A DNA stretch of 64,000 nt from Halisarca cf. caerulea (lineage: Eukaryota > Porifera > Demospongiae > Chondrillida > Halisarcidae), in NCBI GenBank assembly GCA_963170055.1, contig CAUJGJ010000185.1, forward strand, positions 3,795,275 to 3,859,274. The letters are read 5' to 3'. The notes below the pieces were generated by a model. The model worked only from the letters and a program-made list of their open reading frames with translations, had not been told where the DNA came from and did not search any database. This document shows, piece by piece, positions 38,516 to 50,607 of this stretch; positions within the stretch are counted from its first letter, which is position 1; the number at the start of each line of letters is the position of its first letter. The translations under genes were made by a program, and so were the position numbers.

Positions 38516-39745
38516 TCATATTGTTCTAATACTTGTGAAGGCTTAGGCTCATCTTCATTGTGTGAGTGAAGGCATCGATTCTTTCCGCAAAGATCTTTAA
38601 ACCGTTTAGAAATGTGCTTGTCTTTAAGCATTGTTGTTTGGGTGTTCTCACCATGATTATTGGCAGGTTATCCAAGGACTGCATAAGGTTTTGTCTGGAA
38701 GACAATTTTTGTAGATGGATGCTCCTGAAGCTCAAAGTTTGTATTGTGTCTTGAGAATTCATGTGCAGTCTCGATCTGTTCTCCGCTGCAATGTGGGTTG
38801 GAAGATAAATGAATCTTGTATCACACAATCTTATGGCTACATGGTTACTTTCATGATATTTTTCAAAGTGCATAATATCTAAGTGTGGAAACTCTTCAAC
38901 TGTTCATGGATACTCAACATGTATCCTTTGTTTGTCACGAGTATAATAGTTCTTGTACCTTGTGGGTTAACAATAGACCACCATAGAAGGATTTTACATA
39001 GAAACTAGTTTCTATCAGAATGCATCTATTGAAGGGGTCTATACATGGTATGGTGACATGGGGAGGGGGGTATGCAGTAATGGCAAAGGTACCATTAGCA
39101 AGGAGTCCAGGGGTATGTTTTCACAGAGTAGCATTAGAGTAGCTATTAGCCTTTTCAAAGTGATGGCTGCGACTGAAACCCTGGATCTGTGGGTGGAATG
39201 TAGACCTGTATGTGCGAGTAGGTACCGATAGATGGGGTTGCTTTTGGCAAGTGCTGTTAAACCCACTTAAGAGGGTCTATTGAGTACTTAAGATCTGCAT
39301 TCATCAATGATATCTCTCCATTATGATGCTGAATAATCTCATATTGATCACCTTCAAATATGGAGTGTATGCTTGTAGTAGCCATTGTTTTGTGGTATCA
39401 ATTCTTTCCTGTACATTTAGTCTATCCTTCATGTGAAGTATTCAACACCACTTAATTTGGCAAATCACCACTCATTAGTGAGGGGGATAGAAGGCAGAGT
39501 ATTTGTAAATAGAATTTTTGCAAAGTGTGCCATCTTACATATGATTGCATATGTCACTGCTCAACCGAAACTATTTGCATATTAATGTATGCTTGCGAGT
39601 GAAGATCACTTCACTGAATCTGCAGGGGATGGGGGGTGGGGAAGGAAGGATATCACTCCCCAATTTTGTATGTTTATACCACAGATCATGCTCATTCAAT
39701 TTTTCATTGTTCAATATGTTATACTATCTTCTTATAAACTCAACA

Positions 39746-40009
39746 TACTGTAGAGCAGGAAATATTCATGAGGTAATATTTTTGCTATATTGATACGATT
39801 CGCAAAACTTAACCTGTGAAAATTTTGCCAAATATGCACTGAAGTTGGGAAAACAGCTATAACACGATTCTCTAAGGAATGGAGCGTTGAACTGGAAACG
39901 TAAAAAAACGCAAATAAAAATCTTTACATCGTGAAAATAAAGCTCGCCAAAATTACATTTTTCTGTGATTTGTGAAAATTTATGCTGTGAAATTTTCCCG
40001 CTCTACGTA
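39746..40009. mobile_element. TA-flanked MITE, ends TACTGTAGAGCAGGAAAT
   Basis: The left end TACTGTAGAGCAGGAAAT and the right end (reverse complement TACGTAGAGCGGGAAAATTT) are inverted repeats around a TCGCCAAAATT-type interior without an ORF. Confidence 0.7.
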
Positions 40010-40043
40010 CACACTTTATAAGAAATGCTGTACTTGTTCTGTA

Positions 40044-40376
40044 CTTGTATCCTGGTGTGGGGGCGAATTATGGGTGGATCAAAGGAAAAAGTGTGCTGAC
40101 ATTTGTGATGTAGCACAGGTCACTGATGTCAGCACACTTCCTAATAGATGTCAATTGATGTCAATTGGTAGGGTAAGTGGCTAAAACTGATCAACTCTAG
40201 ATGAGACTGTACACACCAACAATAAACAGTGAATGGTTGCCAGGATACAAATTAGTTATATCCTATCCAGGTGTGCTACAGCAGAAAATACAGTGCTGAT
40301 TACCTCGGACTTCGCCCTCGGTCAGTCAGCACTGTATTTCTGCTGTAGCACACCTGGACAGGATATAACTAATACA
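40044..40376 (+). mobile_element. Composite foldback element, copy 2 (inverted relative to copy 1)
   Basis: It aligns with the reverse complement of 4370-4707 over its whole length. The TTGTATCCTGG...CCAGGATACAA module is at 40046-40253, followed by the long hairpin 40255-40371 (TATCCTATCCAGGTGTGC and its mirror). Confidence 0.85.
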
Positions 40377-40416
40377 TATCATATAATAACACTGTGTCAT
40401 GTTTGTGCCTTTACAG

Positions 40417-40460
40417 AGAACCGAAGCTTTGGGAATTGGAACTGAGGGGCCTGTATGAAG
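40417..40460 (+). CDS. Exon-like segment of an unidentified plus-strand gene (segment a)
   Basis: Acceptor TTTACAG and donor GAAG|GTGCGT bound a 44-base segment encoding EPKLWELELRGLYE, one extra base on each side. If unspliced the frame stays open to about 40553. The composition is protein-like, but I do not recognise the family. It may belong with the segments at 44964, 46553, 49897, 50220 and 53760. Confidence 0.35.
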
Positions 40461-41569
40461 GTGCGTGGGTGATATACTCAAGTGTGCAGAAAAAGCATGT
40501 GCACGTGTTGAATTTGTATGCCACTGTACAATGTGGTCACACCTTGTCTATCTGACACAGTGTCAGATGGACCAGGCTGATACATATGAGAGTTTTATGT
40601 GCCGAAAAATAGCCTATTGATTGTACAAACCACAGGCACCTACCCAAGGAGGGGTTTCAGTGGGAACTCCCTCCCATATGACAAGAAGACTTACAGTAAC
40701 TTGGCAGCTCTAAAAATAATCTCCCCCATAAACCAAATATTGAAAGCCATTCAGCTAAGTGTTTAGTAAATAGATTGAACACTACCTTCTGTAAGCTTAG
40801 GGTTATAAGATGACTCAAATGGCTTGCTAGACGGGGTTTCTTGCTTTCATTGATACACTGGCAATTCTTTTTACATATCAGACAAGCATGACTTGTTGAG
40901 GATCTTACCATACATATCTATTACTTATTATGAATGAATTTAACCAATGTGTGTGCGATTGGTCGCTCATCATGTTCCCTATGGTAATACAATGGCGCAG
41001 TAGTTGAATTTTGAAAGGATTTAAACAGAGCAGTGCGCCCTTCAACTTATAGAGAACTATAAACATGAAACAGCTGACAATGTACTGTAGACCAATACCA
41101 CAGAGGGTATTTTCAAGGGGTAAAATTTTTGTAGATGCTACATATTTTTGTTGTTCACGGTACAAAATCCGTGGTTAATGCCAGAAGGATGTTAAAACTT
41201 GCAACTTTTATGAGTAAATATGTATTTCGTGGTTTCCTTCCCTACCACATCCGCAATGGACCACCGCTGTACTTGTTAATTTGATATACATTCATTTACA
41301 AGATTTGTGCACATGTGTTATCCAAGTCTGCACTGTTAGACCCTCAGTTCTGTATGGAGACACATGTCATCAATAAAAGGATGTCTTCTACACGGGAATT
41401 CCCGTTTAGTTAGTTGAAGAAATGTGTTTAAGGACAGGGACGTTGTATCTGACTGGGAGAAGTCCCTCATTTTTGTTCTGGATTCAGTAACCCAGGTTTT
41501 CATCTTGAGTAATGTCCTTACAGCATCCTAACAAATGACTCTCCCCCCTCCCCACTTATCGTTGCTTTC

Positions 41570-42160
41570 TTTGTGAGGAGCTTGGTGGAGGTCCTACTGG
41601 TTGTGACTAACTTTGAGTTAGTCTTACTGATTGTGAGGGAGTCTGAGCTAGTCTTACTGGTCGTGACTACATAGCTCGGAGTTTGTCTTGTGGATTGTTA
41701 GTAGCTCTGAGTTTTTCTTACCAGTTGTACGTAACTAGCTCTGTGGTGGTTCTACTGGTTGTGACCAGCTCTGAGTTTGTCTTACTGATTGTGAGTATGT
41801 AGCTCTGTGGAGGTCCTACAGGTTGTGAGTGGCTCTGTGGAGGTCCTACTGGTTGTGAGTGGCTCTGTGGAGGTCCTACTGGTTGTGAGTGGCTCTGTGG
41901 AGGTCCTACAGGTTGTGAGTAGCTCTGTGGATCTTAATTGTTATTAGTAGCTCTGCATAGGTCACAGTGGTTGCGAGTAGCTCTGTATGAATCTTGGTGG
42001 TTGTGAAGAGCTCTGAATAAGTCTTATTGGTTTTCAGTAGCTGTGAGTAGGTCTTAGTGATTATGGGTAGTCTGAGTAGGTCCTGCTGGTTGTAATTCGG
42101 TCTACAGTAACTGGTTGTGAGTGGCTTTGAGTAGGTCTGAGAAAATTTGAGTATGTATGA
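41570..42160. repeat. Degenerate 30-bp minisatellite
   Basis: Units related to GGTTGTGAGTGGCTCTGTGG plus AGGTCCTACT repeat about 20 times. The centre (41815-41930) is nearly perfect and the edges are diverged. Confidence 0.9.
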
Positions 42161-42212
42161 GAGTCTCTATAAGCAGTTTTCATGGTTCAATGATGTTGTG
42201 TGCAACTTCAAA

Positions 42213-42388
42213 TACCGTATTTTACGGAGTATAAGTCACACCTCTGTATAAGTTGCACCATGGTTTTGAACAGCAGTATGATTTCATCAGCCATAATGAA
42301 CTATTCTGTGCATAAGTCACACCCCATATTTTACCAGTAAGATTTAGGCATTAAAACTGCACTTTATACTCAGTGAAATACAGTACCG
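42213..42388. mobile_element. TA-flanked MITE, ends TACCGTATTTTACGGAGTAT
   Basis: The left end TACCGTATTTTACGGAGTAT and the right end (reverse complement TACTGTATTTCACTGAGTAT) are inverted repeats. Internal ATAAGTCACACC is repeated. Confidence 0.75.
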
Positions 42389-43043
42389 TACAGTAGTATA
42401 GACTGAGTAACTTTGAGTAGTTATGTTTGAATTTGACTTGCTTTGGTTGGCTTTCTTTAGTTTTGAGCATTTTTGAATTCTGATGATAAGTGGTTCAAAT
42501 GGTTTTCATTTGGAAAATTGTCCTTGTGTTTTCTACTCTGTACTCTCTTTGTTGGTAGTACCAGTACCACATGAAAATAGGATCCCAAAAATCTGTGATA
42601 AGGGAAACTGCTTTCTTCAACAGTAGAAGTACAGTATGATATAGAGAGGCCTTTGTCCGGTTGCCTTGGGACAAAGTAAAGTTTACCAGATTAGAGAGGT
42701 GGAAGAACCAAAAATCCTATTCCAATATGTGGGTAAAGTTTACCATCAAAGAGAATGACCAACTTATGGTGGCTCATGGTACAGAGATTTCACTGTTACA
42801 GTATATATTTACTATACACAACAAAGTTACACAGAATAGGTCACTTGTAGAATAGGTCACTTACACTTGCAAACAAAGAGACATTATTGTGCTACATAGA
42901 AGTGCTGTGATAACCTGTGACCAGTATTTCTTACTTGTTGGAATGAGTGTCAAAGTTTACCAAAATATAATGTACAATATTTATGTGTACGTATGTGTAT
43001 GTATTGTGTGTGTGTGAGTGAGTGTGTGCGTGTGCATGCTTAC

Positions 43044-43044
<1 letters not shown>

Positions 43045-43089
<45 letters not shown>
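43045..43089. repeat. (TG)n microsatellite
   Basis: About 45 bases of TG inside a wider TG-rich stretch (43003-43150). Confidence 0.9.
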
Positions 43090-43090
<1 letters not shown>

Positions 43091-43454
43091 GTGCATGTCT
43101 CTCTTTATGTGTATGTGTAATGCATTTGTGCATATGTACTTGTATGGGTGAGCACATGCATGCATACATATGTACATATGTGAATGCATGTACAGTAGAC
43201 CCTTCATTTACTTTTACTGTGACTTTACCTTTCCTGTTGGTAGGTCAAGTTGTAAGGGCATTAAATCCTGATGGATTCAACTTTATGAAACTGGTTTTGT
43301 ATTTCTGGCTTGCCTGTTTTGCTTTAGTGTGAAATTGAGAAATGGAGTTGTTTACACTGTCCATTTCCTTTGTATTTGAGGTGAAATTATTGCATGCTGT
43401 TATTTTGTTTCTTGAATTATTCCAACAGATTACTGCGTGACTGAATTGCACGTA

Positions 43455-43617
43455 CAGTGAAACCTCTCTAATCCGACACTCAATGGGACTTGAAGTATGT
43501 CAGAGTAGGAAATTGTAGGACTATGGAGAGACTCTTAGCATACTTCAATGTGGTGGATGTATTTCATACATTGGTCAGATTAGAGAGAATGTTGGATAAT
43601 AGAGGTGTCGGATTACT
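43455..43617. mobile_element. pogo-like palindromic MITE (right end truncated)
   Basis: It starts CAGTGAAACCTCTCTAATCC and carries ACACTCAATGGGACTTGAAG. The closing inverted repeat is incomplete (GAGGTGTCGGATTACTG). Confidence 0.7.
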
Positions 43618-44296
43618 GACAAGAGTTTTAAGGCGACTCTACGCAGTATGGAGGGATGTGTGTATGCTTGTATACGCAGTGTGAACGAATGAAGGGGTAA
43701 GTGTTAGAAGTGATCGCATGCGTACCTGGTGTGGATGGATGTGTCGATAGATGTTGACAAAACAGGCTGTGTGTACATGTACGTATGTGTGTGAGGCACT
43801 AGTATAATGTTTTGAGTGGATTTGCCTATACGTAAATAGCATGGCTGTATATAAAAGTGTATGAACTGGAACACAGTGAGAGGTGCTTGTATGTGGATGG
43901 ATGTGACTATAGGCGGTACCAACAGAGTAGTCTATATACAGAATATGTGCTGTATTTGAGGTGCTTGCATATGTATGTGCTTAAGGAGGTGCCTATATAA
44001 ATTATACACTTTAGTTTTTGTATGGTGAAACTTGCGGATTGTGGATATTTAGCAAGTTTTGCTTTTTTGTATTTGCAAAGACAGTGAAAAGTGTATACGG
44101 TTCTGTGTACATGTACTGTATGACAGAGGGCTGTTCGCAGCTTGTGTGGATATGTCTGAGCTTGTAGAGGTGACCATATAACATGTTTCTGTGTTGAGTG
44201 GTCCAACTGCAATCATACAGTAATAGTGTGTGCATTAGAGTGCCTGTGTCTGTATACAGGCACTCCTATGCACACACTATTTCTATGCACACACTG

Positions 44297-44615
44297 GTCC
44301 AGTCGAGGAATGCAGGGGATTGGAAGTAGTGCCTGTATACAGAGTCCAGTCGAGGAATACAGGGGATGGGAAGTAGTGCCTGTATACAGAGTCCAGTCGA
44401 GGAATGCAGGGGATGGGAAGTAGTGCCTGTATACAGAGTCCAGTCGAGGAATGCAGGGGATGGGAAGTAGTGCCTGTATACAGAGTCCAGTCAAGGAATG
44501 CAGGGGATGGGAAGTAGTGCCTGTATACAGAGTCCAGTCGAGGAATGCAGGGGATGGGAAGTAGTGCCTGTATACAGAGTCTAGTTGAGGAATGCAGGGG
44601 ATGGGAAGTGATCAA
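44297..44615. repeat. 47-bp minisatellite, about 6.6 copies
   Basis: The unit contains CCAGTCGAGGAATGCAGGGG and GTAGTGCCTGTATACAGA. Copies start every 47 bases from 44297 and the last is partial. The minus-strand open frames across it are repeat artefacts. Confidence 0.95.
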
Positions 44616-44963
44616 GTCCTAAGTAAGCCTTCTTGTAGCTGAGGTGCATAGTTGGAAATATTTTAAAGTGTACGAAATTCCAGCTTGCATAGTTTTGGTA
44701 AATTCTGGATGTAATTTTTATGAACAAACTCTGGTTTGTTCTTATGCAAACAAGTGTACAAAAGTACAATGTTTACAATGCTCCTTAGTCCTTTGAGGTA
44801 AAGCTTCCTTCACTATGTCAGAAGATTTCTGGAGTAGTTATGCAACATTCGTAGCATTAATCAGTGCAAAGTTCAGTTATGCTAGACTCTACACTTGTTA
44901 AGTTGTTTCTAGTGACAGCCAGCGTATGCATATGTGTTGAGCTCATTGTATGTGTGTGTGTAG

Positions 44964-45130
44964 TACCACATAGAACTTGTATCTACATATCCTGTTCATG
45001 AAAATGCTACTTTACTGAAAGCTACGTGGGTGGTGAGTTCGCCGTACTTGTTCTCCCCACGTTGTAAGCTTCTCTCAAACTCTGAGTTAGATACACTAGA
45101 GGCTGTTTTAAGGACCACCCCTACAGACAG
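44964..45130 (+). CDS. Exon-like segment of an unidentified plus-strand gene (segment b, 55 codons)
   Basis: Acceptor TGTGTGTGTAG precedes a 167-base open segment with balanced amino-acid use. It encodes YHIELVSTYPVHENATLLKA, then TWVVSSPYLFSPRCKLL and LDTLEAVLRTTPTDR. The donor (ACAG|GTCACT) is unusual; the frame closes at TAG 45139-45141 if unspliced. It starts in phase 0, so it could follow I9 exon 4, but it has no similarity to protease exon 5. I do not recognise the family. Confidence 0.4.
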
Positions 45131-45259
45131 GTCACTGGTTTAGAGTGACCACTGCATTCCTGTCAGTGTCTGCATCACTAGGTACTCAAAGTTGATTCTC
45201 TCTGTGTTTCAGTGAGTGGCAATGTGTTGTCATGCTGCATTTTGCACTGTGAATGTACA

Positions 45260-45261
45260 TG

Positions 45262-45312
<51 letters not shown>

Positions 45313-45327
45313 GTGTGTGTGTGTGTA

Positions 45328-45395
<68 letters not shown>

Positions 45396-45420
45396 TGCGC
45401 GTGTATGTGTGTGTGTATGC
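45260..45420. repeat. (TG)n microsatellite with GCGCGTGCGC core
   Basis: 160 bases of alternating purine-pyrimidine sequence, including GCGCGTGCGCGTG near the end. Confidence 0.95.
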
Positions 45421-45722
45421 TTGTTCTATAGTACATGGAACAGACATTAAATTGATACAAATCTATGCATTTGCTCATCAAATATTTAGCTTTGAGTACA
45501 TTAGGGTTTGGTAATAATTTCACCATTATTATTAAACATGACATTTTCAGCCATTTATCATGTACAGTACGTGGCAATTTTTTTAGAATTATAAGCATAT
45601 GATTATCTTGGTAGTCATGCTCATGACTGTATATATTCAAAACACAGTACATTGTTTGGTCTTGTCCAACCCAAAGGTCATGAAATTTCTTGTTCTTACT
45701 TAGTTTTGAGTGTTCTGATATA

Positions 45723-45901
45723 CAGCGGAACCTCTTATAACAAACTCCCCTACTAGTGAAAGCCTCTCTTTAACAGGCTACTTTTGTGGGACCAGATAGT
45801 TTGTTGTGAATATTCAGTAACCTCTGAATAGTGGAAACCTCTGTAAATAAACTGTTTTTCAGGTCCCAAAGTGTCCATTATATTATAGAGAGATTCCACT
45901 G
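45723..45901. mobile_element. Diverged pogo-like palindromic MITE
   Basis: CAGCGGAACCTCTTATAACA at the left and ATAGAGAGATTCCACTG at the right, flanked by TA. Confidence 0.65.
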
Positions 45902-46068
45902 TGTACTATATACGTACAGTATATGGTGCAATTATTGTGATAATCTTGAGAGTTTTATAGACAGTTGTATATATTGCCCCAATCCTAGTGCACATGTATT
46001 GTGTGGTAATTTGTGTTGTGGTGAGTGGGTAGATCAAAGTAAAGAAGATGTTGTAAGAGCTCTACAAC

Positions 46069-46353
46069 CTTGTGATTTACTATGCAGCACATTTGCAATC
46101 AAGTCATTAGGAAGCCCTGACAAACAATTGTAACTTCATTCCCCTTGACCTCTCACCATTGTGCTAAATCACATGCCAATGTTTTGGATAAATCCATTAG
46201 TGCCATCCCATGACACGAGTTAGTTGTGCCCCTCCCAAGCAGGATGTGCAGCTATACAATAACACTTTCCTTAATCACCTCAGGCCGACACCCTCGGTAA
46301 TTAAAGAAAAAAGTCACTGTTTAGCTGCACATCCTGCTTGGGAGGGGCACAAC
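46069..46353 (+). mobile_element. Hairpin-bearing element, copy 2
   Basis: Perfect 29-base arms (GTGCCCCTCCCAAGCAGGAT onward at 46228 and the mirror ending at about 46350) enclose a second stem, TTAATCACC/GGTAATTAA. The upstream part (CCCTTGACCTCTCACCATTG) is shared with 36570-36890. Confidence 0.75.
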
Positions 46354-46552
46354 CACTGTAATACATGCAATTCATGCAGACATGCAATGAAGTCTGTCAA
46401 TGGACCATGTGACTGTGGTCTCTGTAGACATGCGGTCCTACTGCAAGTGTACTGAAGAGTGTTATGTGTGTATAGTATGGTTACACATACACACTCCTTA
46501 TATGTAGTAATACTAGTCAGTGATACGTGTAAGTGTTGTGTATGTATTATAG

Positions 46553-46663
46553 TTTACAGCAATATACAACAAGCTGAAAGCTAGGATGAGTAGCATGCAT
46601 GAAGACTTGTACAAACATATCTTAGATTTCCTTGTCTTTACCTGCATCACTGTGTCCTGCAAG
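46553..46663 (+). CDS. Exon-like segment (segment c), duplicated in decayed form at 48888
   Basis: Acceptor GTATTATAG precedes an open segment encoding FTAIYNKLKARMSSMHEDL and YKHILDFLVF. The donor is uncertain (possibly GCAA|GTGGAT). The nucleotide sequence from CAGCAATATACAACAAGCTG onward is repeated at 48893-48960 with indels. The family is not recognised. Confidence 0.3.
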
Positions 46664-46673
46664 TGGATTCTGT

Positions 46674-46698
46674 GTATGTGCATGTGTATGTGTGTGTG

Positions 46699-46782
<84 letters not shown>

Positions 46783-46876
46783 TGTGTTGTGTGTGTGTGT
46801 GTGTGTGTGTGTTTATATATGTGTGTATGTGTATGTATGTTTGTGTGTGTGTGTGTGTGTGTGTGCGCGTGTGTAC
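46674..46876. repeat. (TG)n microsatellite, about 200 bases
   Basis: Long TG tract with TATG, GAG and GTTG interruptions. All long open frames in it are low-complexity artefacts. Confidence 0.95.
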
Positions 46877-47194
46877 GTGTACGCTTTCCATGCAAAACAG
46901 ACTTGGATTCTCTTGTTACATACAGTATCTATTCCTGTGACTATGAAGTGTTGAGCTATGCATACGTATATACAGTAATACATGTACGTACAATACAATG
47001 TTGATACAATGAAGCCTATCTATGAACATAGCTCAACAAACCAGGTTATGGTGATCTCATGAGACTGGAAGTGCTTGTACAGCAGTGCACTGGTGCAGTG
47101 TCTATAGAGTCGACCATACATGGATGGCCTTCTGTGGTCTCTATTATATACGGATGTGGTAGCCTTCACCAATGTGGTTCACTGTACATCCTCT

Positions 47195-47408
47195 TGTCCA
47201 TGTTCTGTGTGTACAGCATGTACCGCACGTTCTGTGTGTACTGCATGTACCGCATGTTCTGTGTGTACAGCATGTACCGCACGTTCTGTGTGTACTGCAT
47301 GTACCGCATGTTCTGTGTGTACTGCATGTACCGCATGTTCTGTGTGTACTGCATGTACTGCATGTTCTGTGTGTACTGCATGTACTGCATGTTCTGTGTA
47401 TACTGCAA
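47195..47408. repeat. 27-bp minisatellite with a 54-bp higher-order pattern
   Basis: The unit TGTTCTGTGTGTACTGCATG plus TACCGCA repeats about 7.6 times. The first four copies alternate between CAGCATG/CGCACG and CTGCATG/CGCATG variants, giving a 54-base period. The last three carry TACTGCA instead of TACCGCA. Confidence 0.9.
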
Positions 47409-48356
47409 GAATGATGCAACTACATTACTATGTGGATTAAGAATCTAGAATGATGCAACTATATTACATCACTATATAGATTAATGTGGATTTGACTGGT
47501 TGCAAAGTCACTTATAGTCAATATACTCCAGTCCCAAGCTAAACACAAGGGAATGAAACACATTGTTAGAATGCCAGTTTCAGGAATCCCAGAGGATACT
47601 TATTAACCTTTACTAATACAATAAGACGACATTAAGAAGAACACTCTTAGGACAAATTTCTGTTTAACACAAACTGAACTTGAGCCTTACTTTGTTTGTT
47701 GTACATAGTACTGTACGTGTATTTTCATATAACCTGAAAAGAAGAATTATGATAATGAGGACTATTTTAATGGGTTCCCTAAAGAATGTTTGTCTTAATC
47801 AGATTTCACTGAATATGTCGGACTATTGTTATTTTCACCCAAAAGTCCACATGTGCAGAAGTGTACTCACTGAGATACCTTGAATATCACACAACCTTGT
47901 CTCTAGTAATAATATAGAATTCATATTATTGTAATGTAGAAACATTTCTCTATACTAAAGTTCCTCTATCGCGTACTGTTATGCCCACTCGTTCTTAGAT
48001 TGTGATACGTACATACGTACGTGTGTGCATATTAGTGAAGCATGTAGTCCAGTGTGTGATTACATGTATGCACACACGTATGTACCCAGTAAGTCTGATT
48101 TGTAAGTACAGTACACCTAATTAATATTCTCAGTTATACAAATGCATGTACACCATTGCTTCCATGTACACGTAGGCCTATTTTATCCCACCTCAACCTC
48201 CACCATTGTGTTAACATGAGCATACATACACATAGGCTTATTTTATCCATACCCTCCACCATTGTGTTAACATGAGCATACATACTTGCATGCATTCCTT
48301 ATCGTATCTGTGCTCTTACTAGCCTATAGTACTGGCATCTGTTGTACTTCTTATGT

Positions 48357-48500
48357 GTTGGATTAGGAAGTTGTTGGATGGAGTGACTCTTAGCATACTT
48401 CAATATGGCAAATGTACAGTACCTCATACAGTAAGATGGTAAGATTAGAGAGAATGTTGGATTGTAGATCTAGAAGTGGTGGATTGCAGAATTTTCACTG
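48357..48500. mobile_element. pogo-like MITE fragment
   Basis: Family blocks GGATTAGGAAGTTGTTGGAT, GACTCTTAGCATACTTCAAT and a closing TTTTCACTG are present; the left terminus is missing. Confidence 0.6.
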
Positions 48501-49432
48501 TATGTTTATCTATCATACTGTATGTATGTGATTGTATATGTATGTGCATACAGTATATACTGTACATGTATGCACAGTCATATGTGTATTTGTAATGTGT
48601 ATGTACATATCTATTGTTTGTATCTATTGTAGTCAGTACGACTTCAACTACACATACATGTAAACTAGACACTTCACAAACACAGTCTTGGAATTCCAGT
48701 TCATTAACTGGAGAATGGCATTAGTATGCATGCTATTCCCTTATGAAATACATTTTGCTCATTTGAAATCAAATTCGGAAATTGAATGCTTGTGGTAGGA
48801 TAAAATTTAGAAATTTTGTCCATCTTGGTCATTTTCTTCCTTATAGGGTAGTTTACTCCATGAGTGGTACATACCCCACATAGTTGTGCAGCAATAAACA
48901 ACATGCCGAAAGGCTGGGCAGCATGTAGGCTTGTACAAACACATCTTTGCACTTCCTGTGGTCGGAAAGCATTCTGTGGTGTGTGTGGAATGGGAAGTGA
49001 GAAAGGAATTTAGGAAGTGATTGGAATAAGAAGTGAGTCTTCTAAGCTCAAGATCTGTGGTCTGGTCCTTATGTACATAGTACGGCGAGTAGGGCCGCCA
49101 CACCATGCTGAGCATGTATAGTGCATACCTGACATGATATAGAATATTAGTTTCATCGCCCACTCCATAATTCTAGCATGCAGGGTACTATAGGATTATT
49201 CCCGCTCAAGTGCTGTATGTACATAGGGGGTGTGTAGCTGAAGGTTGGGATGTACTTATGACACAAAACTTTCCTGAATATTCCAATTCTTGGTATCATT
49301 ACATGAAATGCTTATGTTTGCTATGTATGTAGACTTATTCTGCCAAATGCTAAATTGTTTTCACATTGAAATACTATGAAATGAGTGTTCGTACACGGGT
49401 TTGTGCTTGACATGCTCATTGTCCCACCTCTC

Positions 49433-49660
49433 CTCACCCTCCCTATGCTCACCCATGTCCCCTCACCCTCCCTATGCTCACCCATGTCCCTTCACCCTTC
49501 CTATACTCACCCACCTCCCCTCACCCTCCCTATACTCACCCATGTCCCCTCACCCTTCCTATACTCACCCACCTCCCTGCACCCTTCCTATACTCACCCA
49601 CCTCCCTTCACCCTCCCTATACTCACCCACCTCTCTTCATACTCCCCATCCGCACCTACC
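49433..49660. repeat. 29-bp pyrimidine-rich minisatellite, about 7-8 copies
   Basis: Units of CTCACCCTCCCTATGCTCAC plus CCATGTCCC repeat every 29 bases. The top strand is almost free of G, which could favour triplex structures. Confidence 0.9.
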
Positions 49661-49896
49661 CCCTTGCCCATCCCATCCTTACCTACACCTCCCCCAATTT
49701 AACTCCTCTACATACCAATCCTTCCTGCACATGCCCCCCCCCCCCACACACACCCCACACCACCATGACATTACTGGAAGCCTGTAGTTTACCCATATAC
49801 ATCCTCTTGAAAATCCTTTGAACCATATACATAAGGCATACATACATACATACACTGCTGTTAGTGCAGTTCTATCTCATACCACCATGCGTGCAG

Positions 49897-49959
49897 GATG
49901 GTTTCATTCTCATAGATGTCTCCCGAGCAGTGAGATTTTATTCTGATTGGAATCTTGAG
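49897..49959 (+). CDS. Exon-like segment of an unidentified gene (segment d, 21 codons)
   Basis: Acceptor GCGTGCAG and donor GAG|GTAGTGAG bound exactly 63 bases in phase 0-0. They encode DGFILIDVSRAVRFYSDWNL followed by E, a plausible beta-strand/alpha-helix stretch. This is one of the cleaner exons in the 40-54 kb series. The family is not recognised. Confidence 0.4.
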
Positions 49960-50219
49960 GTAGTGAGTGCATAAGGTGCAATATACAGCAAAAATGCATG
50001 TGAACACCATACTTGTAAGGACAGGATGTTTTGTTGATGGTTGTTGACATCATGGAAGCAAAATACGCACATAAGAACATCTGCAGGGATCTCTTGGGCT
50101 TCTGCAATTCTGGTATCTGAGTTCATTTCCTTTGTTGTTTTTGCTGTGAGACAAAGATCATAGGTAAAGCTTCCAATACAGCATGTGTTATCTAATGTAT
50201 TGGTTTTGTACCGTTGTAG

Positions 50220-50332
50220 AGGCAACCTCAAACTGTGCCATGGTGGCCATGATCGACTGACGTGGGATAGAAGTCAAAACAGTTTGATACTGTGTAGCAT
50301 TCCAGTCCCGAATGTGTGTCTGTTGCAGACAG
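50220..50332 (+). CDS. Exon-like segment of an unidentified gene (segment e)
   Basis: Acceptor CCGTTGTAG is followed by an open segment encoding GNLKLCHGGHDRLTWDRSQN and then SLILCSIPVPNVCLLQ. The end is uncertain (ACAG|GTCATT at 50332, or AAT|GTGTGT at 50313). It lies 260 bases after segment d and may be the next exon of the same gene, although the phases would need another border. Confidence 0.35.
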
Positions 50333-50479
50333 GTCATTGCATCATATAGACAAAAGTAGCATTTCTACTATATCAAGAAGCATAAAAGTGCGGGAATTTT
50401 GTTTGGAATAACTGTTTCCTGTATTTGTACATGTTTGGGTTTTCTACTGCTTCTGTTCTCCCTGTACAATGTATGTATG

Positions 50480-50518
50480 TGCGTGCGTGTGTGTGTGGTG
50501 TGTGTGTGTGTGTGTGTT

Positions 50519-50575
<57 letters not shown>

Positions 50576-50607
50576 GTGCGTGTGTGCGTATGTGTGTGTG
50601 TATGTGC
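50480..50607. repeat. (TG)n microsatellite
   Basis: 128 bases of imperfect TG repeats. Confidence 0.95.
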
